The notes beneath the pieces are model-generated. The model was not told the DNA's origin, did not search any database, and was given only the letters and a program-made list of their open reading frames with translations. A program made the position numbers and the translations under genes. 52,776 nucleotides of DNA, taken from contig JAPPPS010000121.1 in NCBI GenBank assembly GCA_028817405.1, positions 73,139 through 125,914 on the forward strand, read 5' to 3'. The first letter of the stretch is position 1, and each line of letters opens with the position of its first letter. The stretch comes from Gammaproteobacteria bacterium (GTDB lineage: Bacteria; Pseudomonadota; Gammaproteobacteria; Arenicellales; Poriferihabitantaceae). Below are positions 20,899 through 30,550 of the stretch, in pieces.

Positions 20899-23800
20899 TT
20901 AATGCAATCTCGGCAACTCGGCGATTAGCACTGACAGCATGGCGAAGTCGGGGGCGGGTTCGGATTGCATGGCGGCGGTCATGTTTTTGAGGGCGGCGAC
21001 GGCTTCGCGGTTGGCGTTGAGCCAAGCGGTGATGCGCGCGTCGGGGGCGTGGCGGCCGGCGGCCAGGGCGCGGGCGGTGAGCGCCAGGTGGCTGGCGCGC
21101 AGGTCGCCGGCCAGGGCGAATCGCGCGCGCGCATGCCAGTCATCGGCCGACGGCAGCGCGTCGATGGCGCGCTCCAACCAGTCCAAACCGAGCGCCTCGC
21201 GCAAGCGGAAGTAGACCGCGGCGGTGGCGTCGACGGTGGCGCCGGCGCGCGCGCTACCGGTGGCGTCGACGGTGGCGCCGCCGGCCGCGTTGTCGGAGCC
21301 GCCTTTGTTGCGCGCCGCCAATGCCGCGATGTCGGCCCCGCCTTTGTTGCGCGTCGCCAGCGCCGCGATGCCGGCGCCGCCTTTGTTACGCGTCGCCAAC
21401 GCTGTGATGTCGGCCGCATAGCCGAGCCACGGCAACTGCGCGACCGGCGTCGCCACGGCCGCCGGCACGCGCTTGGCGGTGAGTTCGGCCATGCGTTTTT
21501 GCATCTGCGCGCGCGCGTTCGGCCCCAGCGCGGCCGCCAATCGTGATTGCAACCGCCGGCGCGTCGGGCCGATGGCGGCGACCAAGCGTCGGATGTTCAA
21601 TGGCCCGCCGCCGGCCCGCGCGCGCAGCAAACCGGCGACGCAAACTTCGACCGCCGCGGCCGTCGCTTCGAGCATTTCCATCTGCACGCGCGCGTCGACT
21701 TGGTTGTCCAACTTCTCGATGGCCGCGCGCAACTTCGGCGCGTCCAAGATGTCGCGCGCGGCGATGTAGGCGCGGGTGATGTCGGCGGCGGTGGCCGCGG
21801 TCAGCATCGCCATGCGCAAGTGGAAGGTGGGGCCCATCACGCTGACCAAGTCGTTGGTGATTTGCGTGGCGATGATTTCGCGGCGCAGACGGTGACTGCG
21901 CACCAAGCGGGGAAAGCGTCGGGTCAGGCGCGGCGGAAAGTAACGGTCGATTTCCGCCGCCAAATAACCGTCATCCAGCGCATCCGAATCCAGCAGTCGC
22001 CGCGCCAAGTCCATCTTGCTGTACGACAACAGCACCGCCAACTCCGGGCGGGTGAAATGCCGGCCGGACTCGATGCGCTCGTCGATGGCCGCGGCCTCCG
22101 GCAGGAATTCTATCGCGCGGTCGAGTTGCCCGCCGGCCTCCAACGCGGCGATGGCGCGCGCTTGCTGCGGCATGGCTCGCGCGCCGCGCGCGGCCTCGAG
22201 GCTTAAGGTTTGCGCCTGCGCGTAGTTGTTGGCGAGCACCATCTCGCCGACTTGGCTCTGCATGCCGGCCAACAGACGGTTGCGCTGTTCGGGTTGCAGT
22301 TGCTTGCCGCGCATGGCGGCGTTGAGGAGAATCTTGATGTTGACTTCGTGGTCGGAGGTGTCGACGCCGGCCGAGTTGTCGATGGCGTCGGTGTAGCACA
22401 AACCGCCGCGCATGCAAAACTCGATGCGCGCCAACTGCGTCATGCCGAGGTTGCCGCCTTCGCCGACCACTTTGCACCGCAACTGGTCGGCGTCGACGCG
22501 CACACCGTCGTTGTTTTTGTCCTGCGCTTGCGCGTGCGTCTCATCGCTTGCTTTGATGTATGTGCCGATGCCGCCGTTCCATAACAGTTCGACTTCGGCG
22601 CGCAAGATGAGATTGATTAATTCATCCGGCGCGTATTGGCTGCGGGTTGCGCCGAGAACTTGCCGCGCTTGTTTCGACAACTCGATGGACTTCGCGCTGC
22701 GTTCATAAACGCCGCCGCCGGCCGACAACAGTTTGCGGTTGTAGTCATCCCACGACGACCGCGGCAGGTTAAACAACCGTTGCCGTTCACGGTAACTCGC
22801 CGCCGCATCCGGGGCCGGGTCGATGAAGATGTGACGGTGGTTGAACGCGGCGATTAAACGAATGTGTTTGGACAGCAGCATGCCGTTGCCGAACACATCG
22901 CCGCCCATGTCGCCGATGCCGGCGACGCTGAAGTCGGCGCGTTGAATGTCCTTGCCCAACTCGCGGAAATGCCGCTTGACCGACTCCCACGCGCCGCGCG
23001 CGGTGATGCCCATTTTCTTGTGGTCGTAGCCGGCCGAGCCGCCGGAGGCGAACGCGTCGCCGAGCCAAAAATTATATGCGGCGGAAATTTCGTTGGCGAT
23101 GTCGGAGAAGGTGGCGGTGCCTTTGTCCGCGGCCACCACCAGGTACGGGTCGTCGGCGTCGAACCGCACCACATCCGGCGGCGGCCGCACCCGGTTGCCG
23201 GCCAAGTTGTCGGTCAAGTCCAGCAAGCCGCTGATGAACAGACGGTAGCAGGCCACCACTTCGCGCTGCACCGCGTCGCGGCCGGCCGCGGCCGGCAGGC
23301 GTTTGGCGACGAAGCCGCCTTTGGAGCCGACCGGCACGATGACCGCGTTCTTCACCCGCTGCGCTTTGACCAAGCCGAGCACTTCGGTGCGGAAATCTTC
23401 CGGCCGCTCCGACCATCGCAGCCCGCCGCGCGCAACGAAGCCGCCGCGCAAATGCACGCCTTCGACGCGCGGCGAGAACACGAATATTTCAAACGCCGGG
23501 GCCGGCTTGGGGATGCGCGGAATCGCGGCCGAGTCCAACTTGAACGCGAGATAGGGTTTAACTTTGGCGGCATCAGCATCGGTGGCGTCGACGGTGTTGG
23601 CGGCGTCGACGGTGTTGGCGACATCGCCATCGCCGCCATCGCCGGCACCGTCAACCGGCGCGCGTTGATAATAGTTGGTTCGCAAGGTGGCTTTGATGAC
23701 ATCCAGAAGCGCGCGAATGATGCGGTCTTCGTCGAGGGTCGCGACTTGTTCCAGTTGCGCGGCGATGCGCGATTGCAGTTTGCGCTCGACGGTGTTGTTT

Positions 23801-26202
23801 TTGCCGACGGTTTTATGCGCGCGGGCCGGGTCAAACCGCGCGTGAAACCACTGCACAATCGACACCACCAATTCCGGATGATTTGCCAGCGCCTCGATGA
23901 TGTAGTGTTCGCTGTACCGCAGGCGGATTTGTTTCAGGTATCGATAGTAGGCGCGCAGCAGGCGGGTTTCTTGCCAGTCCAAACCGGCGAGTAAAATCAA
24001 GCGGTTGAAACCGTCGTTCTCGATGCGCCGGTCCCAAGCGCGGATGAATCCGTCCTCGAAGTGACGCGAGATTTCCGGCGAAGCGGCAAGGTCAAAATCG
24101 CGGCCGTCGTGGCGGACAATTTCGAAGTCATGCAAGCGGCAGGCGGCGCCGTCGTGGCGGACGATGCGGTACGGCCGCCCGCCCAACACGCGCACGCCCA
24201 TGTTTTCCAAAATCGGCAGCACATCCGACAACGCCGCCGACTGGTCGCGCAAATACAACTTGAAACTGGCGCTGCGGCCGGCCGTTTTGCCGCCACCGTC
24301 ACGGTTGTCACGGTCGCCACTGTCACCACCGTCAACACGGTCGCCGCGGTCGCCACTGTCACCACGGTCGCCACTGTCACCACTGTCGCCGCGGTCGCGC
24401 GTGGTCAGCACCGCATAAATACGGTTCGGCTGCGCGCGCGCGAAGCGGCCGATGTCGGTGACCGCTTGCGTGACCGGAAACTCGTCGCGGTAGTTGGCGG
24501 GGAACGCGTCGCGGTACAACGCCAACGCCCGGCCGGCCGCGTCATAACCGTCGCGGCCGCGAATCGCCTCGAACAAATTGTCGTTCCAGTCGCGCGCCAT
24601 GGCTTGCACCGCCAGTTGCAGTTGCGCGGCGTCGACCCGGCGCGCGACCGCATCGGTGCAGTGAATCAAATAGTGAATCCGAATCAAAATGGAATCGGAA
24701 AAATGCGCGGTGAATGTCACTTCATCCGCGCCCAACTGTTGGCCGAGGAATTCCTGAATGCGCTGGCGCAGCGTGCTGTTGAAAACATCGCGCGGGATGT
24801 ACACCAAGCACGAGTAAAAATGCCCGCAGATGTTGCGGTGCAGATGCACGCGCGCGCTGCGCCGCTCCAGGTGATTCAAAATCGTCATGCACAAACGGTA
24901 CAAACTGCGCGTGTCCATCTGAAACAGTTTGCCGCGCGGCAGCGTCTCCAAAATCGCGTGCAGCGATTTATACGCGTAGCCGCCGGGGCGCAGCGTGCTC
25001 TCTTTAAGTATGTACGCGGTTTTGTTGCGCAAGTGCGGAATCGCCGCGGTCGGCAACAACTCCGATGAGCCGGCCAAGAATCCGAGGATGCAACTCACGC
25101 GCCGCTTGCCATGCGCCGGGCGGTTGAAGTGGTGGTCGATGAGAATGCAGTCGAGATAGTTGGCGCGGTGAATCGCCGAGCGGCGACGCGACTTGGTGAA
25201 GATAACCGGCGAAGTCTCGGAGCGCGCCGGCGGCGGCAGAATGGCATGCGCGGACGCCGGGTCGCGACGGTGCGCGGCGCGCAGCACGCCCAACACCGAC
25301 TGGCGAACGATGCTCGGCGTCGGCGCGGATTTGTTTTTGCCGCGGCCGGGGGTTTCAGCGTCGGCGATTTCGATTTCGGCGTAGCCGAGGAACGCGAAGT
25401 TGTGGTTTTCCAGCCAGCGCAGCAACTCGCCGTGCTCGGCGAACGCTGGCCCCTGTTTGCGGCCCTCGATTTTTTCCGCCAACGCCAACGCGCGCCCGCG
25501 CATCTTCGACCAGTCGCGCACCACGATTTCGATGTCGGCCATGACATCGCGCAGCGCGCGCCGCAAGCGGCCGTGCTCGGCGGCCGGCGTGAAGTCGATG
25601 ACGAACTGAATATACGATTCCAATTGCCCGCCGCGCGCTTCCGCGGTCGCGCCGGGCCGCGCGCCTTGGTAACGCGACAGTTCGATGATGCGGTGGTTGG
25701 CGTCGCGCCGCACTTCGAAGGTCGGATGCACGGTGCGGTGCAAAGTTTTGCGCAACGCGTTGAGTTTGATGGTCAGCGAATCGATGATGAACGGTTTATC
25801 ATCGGTGATGATGCTGATGACCGTGGCGCTGCGGTCGTCGAGCGCCGGCGCGTCGCTGGAGTCGGCGGCGGGTTTTTTGCCGGTGATTTTTGCGCCGGCG
25901 GCCGCGGACTTTTTGCCCGCGGATTTTGCGCCGGCGATGGACTTTTTGCCCACGGATTGTGCCGCGCCGGCCGCCGCGCCGTCGAGGTTGTAAATCTCAA
26001 TCAGCGTCTGGCCCGGCGCGCGCGTCTCCGCCAACTGCCGCTGGCGCAGCGCCGCATCATGGAACTCCGCGGCCTTGCGCACCGCGAAGTCCTGGCCCGA
26101 CAACCGGTGGTAGAAATCGCGCAAAAAGGCGATTTCATCGGCCCCCGGCGCGCCGCGTTGCTGCACCGCGGCAATCAGTTTTTCGGTAACGGGATTTTTC
26201 AT
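20899..26202 (-). CDS. gdhB: NAD-dependent glutamate dehydrogenase, large type
   Basis: The 1767-residue catabolic enzyme (180-kDa class, usually about 1600) deaminates glutamate to 2-oxoglutarate. N-terminal ACT-like regions (VISIITDDKPFIIDSLTIKL) are followed by the catalytic domain with VHLRGGFVARGGLRWSERPE, VPVGSKGGFVAKRLP and GDMGGDVFGNGMLLSKHIRL. The start is MKNPVTEKLIAAVQ at 26202; longer frames lack likeness. Four low-complexity inserts are seen: GKKSIAGAKSAGKKSAAAGA near residue 80, a GDRGDSGDS stretch before residue 630, ANTVDAANTVDATDAD near 860, and three ALATRNKGGAGIA units near 1610. It is transcribed away from the DUF1989 gene. Confidence 0.95.
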   Translation of the reverse strand: MKNPVTEKLIAAVQQRGAPGADEIAFLRDFYHRLSGQDFAVRKAAEFHDAALRQRQLAETRAPGQTLIEIYNLDGAAAGAAQSVGKKSIAGAKSAGKKSAAAGAKITGKKPAADSSDAPALDDRSATVISIITDDKPFIIDSLTIKLNALRKTLHRTVHPTFEVRRDANHRIIELSRYQGARPGATAEARGGQLESYIQFVIDFTPAAEHGRLRRALRDVMADIEIVVRDWSKMRGRALALAEKIEGRKQGPAFAEHGELLRWLENHNFAFLGYAEIEIADAETPGRGKNKSAPTPSIVRQSVLGVLRAAHRRDPASAHAILPPPARSETSPVIFTKSRRRSAIHRANYLDCILIDHHFNRPAHGKRRVSCILGFLAGSSELLPTAAIPHLRNKTAYILKESTLRPGGYAYKSLHAILETLPRGKLFQMDTRSLYRLCMTILNHLERRSARVHLHRNICGHFYSCLVYIPRDVFNSTLRQRIQEFLGQQLGADEVTFTAHFSDSILIRIHYLIHCTDAVARRVDAAQLQLAVQAMARDWNDNLFEAIRGRDGYDAAGRALALYRDAFPANYRDEFPVTQAVTDIGRFARAQPNRIYAVLTTRDRGDSGDSGDRGDSGDRGDRVDGGDSGDRDNRDGGGKTAGRSASFKLYLRDQSAALSDVLPILENMGVRVLGGRPYRIVRHDGAACRLHDFEIVRHDGRDFDLAASPEISRHFEDGFIRAWDRRIENDGFNRLILLAGLDWQETRLLRAYYRYLKQIRLRYSEHYIIEALANHPELVVSIVQWFHARFDPARAHKTVGKNNTVERKLQSRIAAQLEQVATLDEDRIIRALLDVIKATLRTNYYQRAPVDGAGDGGDGDVANTVDAANTVDATDADAAKVKPYLAFKLDSAAIPRIPKPAPAFEIFVFSPRVEGVHLRGGFVARGGLRWSERPEDFRTEVLGLVKAQRVKNAVIVPVGSKGGFVAKRLPAAAGRDAVQREVVACYRLFISGLLDLTDNLAGNRVRPPPDVVRFDADDPYLVVAADKGTATFSDIANEISAAYNFWLGDAFASGGSAGYDHKKMGITARGAWESVKRHFRELGKDIQRADFSVAGIGDMGGDVFGNGMLLSKHIRLIAAFNHRHIFIDPAPDAAASYRERQRLFNLPRSSWDDYNRKLLSAGGGVYERSAKSIELSKQARQVLGATRSQYAPDELINLILRAEVELLWNGGIGTYIKASDETHAQAQDKNNDGVRVDADQLRCKVVGEGGNLGMTQLARIEFCMRGGLCYTDAIDNSAGVDTSDHEVNIKILLNAAMRGKQLQPEQRNRLLAGMQSQVGEMVLANNYAQAQTLSLEAARGARAMPQQARAIAALEAGGQLDRAIEFLPEAAAIDERIESGRHFTRPELAVLLSYSKMDLARRLLDSDALDDGYLAAEIDRYFPPRLTRRFPRLVRSHRLRREIIATQITNDLVSVMGPTFHLRMAMLTAATAADITRAYIAARDILDAPKLRAAIEKLDNQVDARVQMEMLEATAAAVEVCVAGLLRARAGGGPLNIRRLVAAIGPTRRRLQSRLAAALGPNARAQMQKRMAELTAKRVPAAVATPVAQLPWLGYAADITALATRNKGGAGIAALATRNKGGADIAALAARNKGGSDNAAGGATVDATGSARAGATVDATAAVYFRLREALGLDWLERAIDALPSADDWHARARFALAGDLRASHLALTARALAAGRHAPDARITAWLNANREAVAALKNMTAAMQSEPAPDFAMLSVLIAELPRLH
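21285..21420 (-). repeat. 39-bp tandem repeat in glutamate dehydrogenase gene
   Basis: Three units of 39 bases, each with GCCTTTGTTRCGCGYCGCC on the plus strand, encode ALATRNKGG-type 13-residue repeats. Adjacent TCGACGGTGGCGCCG copies lie at about 21225-21285. Confidence 0.85.
23576..23655 (-). repeat. GTCGACGGTGTTGGCG repeat in glutamate dehydrogenase gene
   Basis: Copies of GCGTCGACGGTGTTGGCG, 18 bases each, followed by degenerate units, encode ANTVDA repeats in the protein. Confidence 0.75.
24290..24415 (-). repeat. 9-bp repeat array in glutamate dehydrogenase gene
   Basis: Units close to GTCACCACG and GTCGCCACT are repeated about a dozen times. They encode the Gly-Asp-Arg/Gly-Asp-Ser stretch and change length by whole codons. 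Confidence 0.85.
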
Positions 26203-26316
26203 CGGGCAACTCCGGCGGCGCAGGCGATGGCATGGCGGCGCGCCCGGCCTCGCGCCGAACCGCCCGCCACCGCGCCAGTATAAGCCATCCGCCCGGCGCA
26301 ACGCCCGCCGCTGGTG

Positions 26317-26322
26317 TATAGT
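26317..26322 (+). promoter_or_regulatory. Candidate -10 box directly before DUF1989-aminomethyltransferase gene
   Basis: TATAGT is separated from the ATG at 26329 by six bases, so transcription would start at or next to the start codon. No matching -35 was recognised. Confidence 0.35.
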
Positions 26323-26328
26323 CGCCGA

Positions 26329-28851
26329 ATGAACGCCGCCGCCGCATTGACCGTGACCGACGCATCGCCGCGCCTGCGCGAGCCGGGGTTGTGGCCGGCC
26401 GGGGTGGAGCGGCGGCGGGTGCCGGCGTTGGGGATGTTGGCGTTGCCGGTGTTTTGCGGCGATGAGGTGGAAATCGTCGACCCGCAAGGGTTGCAAGTCG
26501 CGCATGTGGCCGGCTTCAATCATCTCGGCGAGTCGGTCACCACCGCGCTTGGCATCGCGGCGAACACCGGCGGCGAGCGGATGGCGAAGTGCTTGGCGGC
26601 GGCCGCGGCTGACGCAAACGGCGGCGCATCGGCGCAACGCTTGGCGGGGAAACTGCGCGAACACAACATCGACTTAAGCCGCGCCCAAGTCGCGGAGTTG
26701 TTGGCCGGCGAGTCGCGGCCCGGCAACGCCGCATCATTCGTCTGCGAAGTCGATGCGCTGTGTTTGGTTTGCGCGCCGGGCGAAGAATTGTTGGCCGGCG
26801 CATCACCGTCACCGGGCGAAGCACCGTCGCCGGCGTCACCGTCACCGACCGAATCACCGTCACCGGCGTCACCGTCACCGGCCGCATCACCGTCACCCGC
26901 ATCATCCCTGCCGCCCACCGAGTTAATCGTCTTCATTCGCCGCGCCGCCGCGACCACCGTCGCGGCCGAACCTCCGCCGTTGCCTGAGCCATTGGCTGAC
27001 CCGCGCGCCGACATGCGCATCGCGCAAAGCACCGCCGCGGCGTATGAAGTCGCGGCTGGCGAATACATTCAAGTCATCGATGTCGAGGGCCGCCAGTGCT
27101 CGGACTTCCAGTGCTTCGACCGCGCGCAATTGGAGCGCGGCGTGGAAAGATGTCTCGACGCCACCACCACGCGCGCGCTCATCGGCGCGGCGTATCCCAA
27201 GCCCGGGTTGTACGCCAAGTTCTACGATGTCGACTTCGAGCCGCTGGTGGAAGTCGTGCAAGACACCTGCGGGCGGCACGACAGTTTCGGTTTGGCATGC
27301 ACCGCGAAGTATTACGACGATGCCGGTTATCCGGGCCATGTTAATTGCTCCGACAACTTCAACCGCGCGCTGCAACCGTACCAAGTCGCGCCGCGCAAAG
27401 GCTGGATGGCGATGAACTTGTTCTTCAACACCTTCTTCGACGACGCGTATCAATTCACTTTCGACGACCCATGGTCGCGGCCCGGCGATTATGTGTTGCT
27501 GCGCGCGCTCAAAGACATGGTGTGCGTCTCCTCGGCCTGTCCGTGCGACATCGACCCGGCCAACGGTTGGAATCCGACCGACATTCACCTCCGCCTGTAT
27601 GCGCGCGACAAGTTGTTCAAGCGCGCGCTGGCGTTTCGCAAAACCCCGGACGAGGAACCGCAGATGACCCTTGAGACCGGCTTCCACCCGCGCACCTCGA
27701 AGTTGACCCGAAACTTCACCGAATACGCCAACCACTGGCTGGCGCAGAGTTACACCAACTTAGGCGCGGTGGCCGAATACTGGGCCTGCCGCGAGGCCGT
27801 GGCGGTGGCCGATTTGTCGCCGCTGCGCAAGGCCGAAGTGGTCGGGCCGGACGCCGAGCGCCTGCTGCAACTTTGCGTCACCCGCGACATGCGCCGGTTG
27901 AGCGACGGGCAAGTGGTTTACACCGCGATGTGCCACGAGTCCGGCGGCATGATTGACGATGGCACGGTGTTTCGTTTGCGGCCGGACAATTGGCGATGGG
28001 TCGGCGGCGGCGACGAATCGATTTTATGGCTGCGCCGCCAGGCCGAAGAACGCGGCCTGCGCGTTTGGGTCAAGGACTCCACCGCGCAGTTGCACAACTT
28101 GCAAGTGCAAGGCCCCCGCAGCCTCGAAGTGTTGCGCGAAGTCATCCGGACCCGCCCCGACCAAGCGGCGGTCGACGAACTGCAATGGTTTCGGTTTTCC
28201 ATCGCGCGCGTTGTTGTCGGCGGCCGCGGCCGTGACGGCGACGGCGTTCCGGTGGTGCTGTCGCGCACCGGCTACACCGGCGAACGCGGCTATGAAATTT
28301 TCTGCCACCCCAAACACGCGCCGCAGGTATGGGACGCGGTGTGGGACGCCGGGCAATCGGCCGGCATCAAACCGCTCGGCTTGGAGGCGCTCGACATGCT
28401 GCGCATCGAGGCCGGCTTGGCGTTCGCCGGCAATGAATTCGACGACCAAACCGACCCGTTCGAGGCCGGCATCGGCTTCACCGTGGCCGACAAAGCGGAC
28501 GACTTTATCGGCAAACGCGCGCTGCAAAAACGCAAAGCCAATCCGCAGCGCCGGTTGGTCGGCTTGGAATTGGCCGGCGACGAGCCCGCGGCAACCGGCG
28601 ACGGCGTGTTCGCCGGCGCGCAGCAAGTCGGCGTCATCACCAGCGGCATGCGCTCGCCGGCCTTGCGCAAAAACATCGCGCTATGCCGCATCGCCGTCGA
28701 GTACGCCGCCCCCGGCCGCGACCGCCAACTCGAAGTCGGCAAGTTGGACGGCCACCAAAAACGCCTCCCATGCGCCGTCACCGCTTTCCCGCACTACGAC
28801 CCGAAAAAAACCCGCGTCCGAGGCGCCACGCCCCCGCAACTCAAGCAATAA
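26329..28851 (+). CDS. DUF1989 - aminomethyltransferase (GcvT-like) fusion
   Basis: The 840-residue protein joins two parts. Residues 20-430 hold urea-carboxylase-associated DUF1989 sequence: a first half (LPVFCGDEVEIVDPQGLQVA) and a second half (YEVAAGEYIQVIDVEGRQCS; VSSACPCDIDPANGWNPTDI). These are split by a Ser-Pro linker encoded by TCACCG repeats. Residues 460-840 form a GcvT-type folate-binding aminomethyltransferase (LSRTGYTGERGYEIFCHPK; LGLEALDMLRIEAGLAFAGN). GcvT relatives move one-carbon units from glycine, sarcosine or dimethylglycine to tetrahydrofolate. No other glycine-cleavage gene is nearby, so a stand-alone demethylase is possible. The substrate is unknown. Confidence 0.85.
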   Translation: MNAAAALTVTDASPRLREPGLWPAGVERRRVPALGMLALPVFCGDEVEIVDPQGLQVAHVAGFNHLGESVTTALGIAANTGGERMAKCLAAAAADANGGASAQRLAGKLREHNIDLSRAQVAELLAGESRPGNAASFVCEVDALCLVCAPGEELLAGASPSPGEAPSPASPSPTESPSPASPSPAASPSPASSLPPTELIVFIRRAAATTVAAEPPPLPEPLADPRADMRIAQSTAAAYEVAAGEYIQVIDVEGRQCSDFQCFDRAQLERGVERCLDATTTRALIGAAYPKPGLYAKFYDVDFEPLVEVVQDTCGRHDSFGLACTAKYYDDAGYPGHVNCSDNFNRALQPYQVAPRKGWMAMNLFFNTFFDDAYQFTFDDPWSRPGDYVLLRALKDMVCVSSACPCDIDPANGWNPTDIHLRLYARDKLFKRALAFRKTPDEEPQMTLETGFHPRTSKLTRNFTEYANHWLAQSYTNLGAVAEYWACREAVAVADLSPLRKAEVVGPDAERLLQLCVTRDMRRLSDGQVVYTAMCHESGGMIDDGTVFRLRPDNWRWVGGGDESILWLRRQAEERGLRVWVKDSTAQLHNLQVQGPRSLEVLREVIRTRPDQAAVDELQWFRFSIARVVVGGRGRDGDGVPVVLSRTGYTGERGYEIFCHPKHAPQVWDAVWDAGQSAGIKPLGLEALDMLRIEAGLAFAGNEFDDQTDPFEAGIGFTVADKADDFIGKRALQKRKANPQRRLVGLELAGDEPAATGDGVFAGAQQVGVITSGMRSPALRKNIALCRIAVEYAAPGRDRQLEVGKLDGHQKRLPCAVTAFPHYDPKKTRVRGATPPQLKQ
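26801..26915 (+). repeat. TCACCG hexamer array encoding a Ser-Pro linker
   Basis: Clusters of TCACCGTCACCG separated by GCA, GAA or GCG codons are repeated about six times. They encode SPSP units. TCACCG is a rotation of the ACCGTC hexamer seen elsewhere. Confidence 0.85.
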
Positions 28852-28902
28852 CCCCGCCACCGATCGAGGATGGCAAAGCGGCGAGGCGGCGGTTGCCGGT
28901 CG

Positions 28903-30474
28903 TCACTCCGCGTCCGGCACTACGACAAAACGGGTTTGGCGGTCGCGTTCTACCAGTAGGAGGAGGGATTTTTTGTCGGCGGCGCGCGAGGCTTTGAGGG
29001 CGGCGGCGACATCGGTCGGGGAGTCGATTGCGCGTTTGTCGATGCGGCGGATGAGGTCGCCTGCGCGCAGGCCGCGGCGCGCCGCTGCGCTGTCCGGGGC
29101 GACTTCGGTTACCACCACGCCGGCGGCGTCCGCGGCGATGCCGTATTGCGCGCGCGCGTCGTCGTCCAGCGCCGCCACCGTCAGGCCCAACCGCCGGCCG
29201 GCCGCGTTCTCCGCCAAACCGCCGTCGCCGGGCGCGGCCTCGGCGCTGCGGCCGATGGTCACGCGCAAGGTGAGGCGGCGGTCGTCGCGCCACACCACCA
29301 AGTCGACCGGCGTCTCATCCGCGGTCAACGCGACCAACTTCGGCAAGTCGCGCATGGCGGCCACGGTGTCGCCGTCGTAGACCAAGATGACATCGCCGGG
29401 CTCGATGCCCGCGGCCGCGGCCGGGCTGTCTTCGACCACGCGGGTGACCAGCGCGCCGGCCGGTTTGTCGAGTCCTAAGTTGTCGGCGATTTCGGCGCTG
29501 ACCGCCTGAATATGAACGCCGAGGAAGCCGCGCCGCACCACGCCGCTGTCGCGCAACTGCGCGATGACATTGGCGGCCATGGAGGACGGAATGGCGAAGC
29601 CGATGCCGACATTGTAGCCGTTGGGGGAGTAAATGACGCTGTTGACGCCGATGACTTCGCCGCGGGTGTTGAACAGCGGGCCGCCGGAGTTGCCGCGGTT
29701 GATGGGCGCGTCGATTTGGATGAAGTCGTCCAGCGGGCCGGCCTGAATGTCGCGCCCGCGCGCCGAGATGATGCCGCTGGTGGTGCTGCCGCCCAAGCCG
29801 AACGGGTTGCCGATGGCGATGACCCAGTCGCCGACCCGCGCCGCATCGGAGTCGCCGAATTTGACGAACGGCAACGGTTTGTCGGTGCGAATTTCCAGCA
29901 GCGCCAAGTCGGTTTTTTTGTCGTGACCTTTCAGCGTGGCCGGGATGCGCGCGCCGTCGTCAAACACCACTTCGATATCGATGGCGTCCTCGACCACATG
30001 GTAGTTGGTCACCACCAAGCCGTCGGCGTCGATGATGAAGCCGGAGCCGACCGCGGTGGTTTTGCGCTGGTATGGGCGCGGCGGACGGTTGCGGTCGCCG
30101 TCGCGGTCGCGCTCGCGTCGGCGTTCATGGCGCGGGCCGGGCCGCGGCTGGCCGAAGAAACGGTCGAAGAATTCTTCCATCTCCGGGATTCGGCGTTCGA
30201 GTCGCGGCCGGCCCGGCGCGTGGCCGGTGGTGGAGATGTTGACCACGGCCGGCTTGACCGCCGCCACCAAGTCGGCGAAACCGTGGTTGACATCCACGCT
30301 CGGCAAGTCGGCCGCGACATGGGTTTGCGCGGCGCGCGCCGGCTCGGCCACGGTCGCCGCGGTTAATACGGTCAGCGCGCCGAGGGTGAGGACGGTGGCG
30401 ACGGTGACGGTGATGGTGACGGTGCTCGCGCGCCGGCCGTCGGCGCGGAGAATATTCCAGTTGTTAATGCGCAT
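28903..30474 (-). CDS. degP: Periplasmic DegP/DegQ-type serine protease
   Basis: This HtrA-family protease and chaperone has a signal peptide (ending near ARAA, residue 49). The trypsin-like domain shows the triad His159 (TNYHVVEDA), Asp189 (KKTDLALLE) and Ser263 (NRGNSGGPL), and two PDZ domains follow (about residues 300-395 and 420-515). It degrades misfolded envelope proteins. The hydrophobic core of the signal peptide (TVTITVTVATVLTLGALTVL) is encoded by the ACGGTG repeat family. An Arg/Asp-rich stretch (RHERRRERDRDGDRNR, 115-130) enlarges the LA loop. The start is ATG at 30474 with GAGG upstream. The gene is 523 residues and sits downstream of rluD. Confidence 0.94.
   Translation of the reverse strand: MRINNWNILRADGRRASTVTITVTVATVLTLGALTVLTAATVAEPARAAQTHVAADLPSVDVNHGFADLVAAVKPAVVNISTTGHAPGRPRLERRIPEMEEFFDRFFGQPRPGPRHERRRERDRDGDRNRPPRPYQRKTTAVGSGFIIDADGLVVTNYHVVEDAIDIEVVFDDGARIPATLKGHDKKTDLALLEIRTDKPLPFVKFGDSDAARVGDWVIAIGNPFGLGGSTTSGIISARGRDIQAGPLDDFIQIDAPINRGNSGGPLFNTRGEVIGVNSVIYSPNGYNVGIGFAIPSSMAANVIAQLRDSGVVRRGFLGVHIQAVSAEIADNLGLDKPAGALVTRVVEDSPAAAAGIEPGDVILVYDGDTVAAMRDLPKLVALTADETPVDLVVWRDDRRLTLRVTIGRSAEAAPGDGGLAENAAGRRLGLTVAALDDDARAQYGIAADAAGVVVTEVAPDSAAARRGLRAGDLIRRIDKRAIDSPTDVAAALKASRAADKKSLLLLVERDRQTRFVVVPDAE
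30340..30430 (-). repeat. ACGGTG repeat in degP signal-peptide region
   Basis: Plus-strand GGTGACGGTGATGGTGACGG and flanking GACGGTGGCG units make up the coding sequence of the signal peptide core. Confidence 0.75.
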
Positions 30475-30550
30475 AACGATGCCTCTGTCGAGTTGAAGTC
30501 GCGGCAATGTAACGGTCGCCGCCTTACCGCAACATGAAGCGGGGATTAAA

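Noticed and set aside
24290-24415. Short-unit array that could look like a CRISPR
   Set aside because: Units are 9 bases with no spacers and lie in frame within glutamate dehydrogenase.
28852-28902. Terminator between convergent DUF1989 fusion and degP
   Set aside because: No stem with a following T tract could be drawn.
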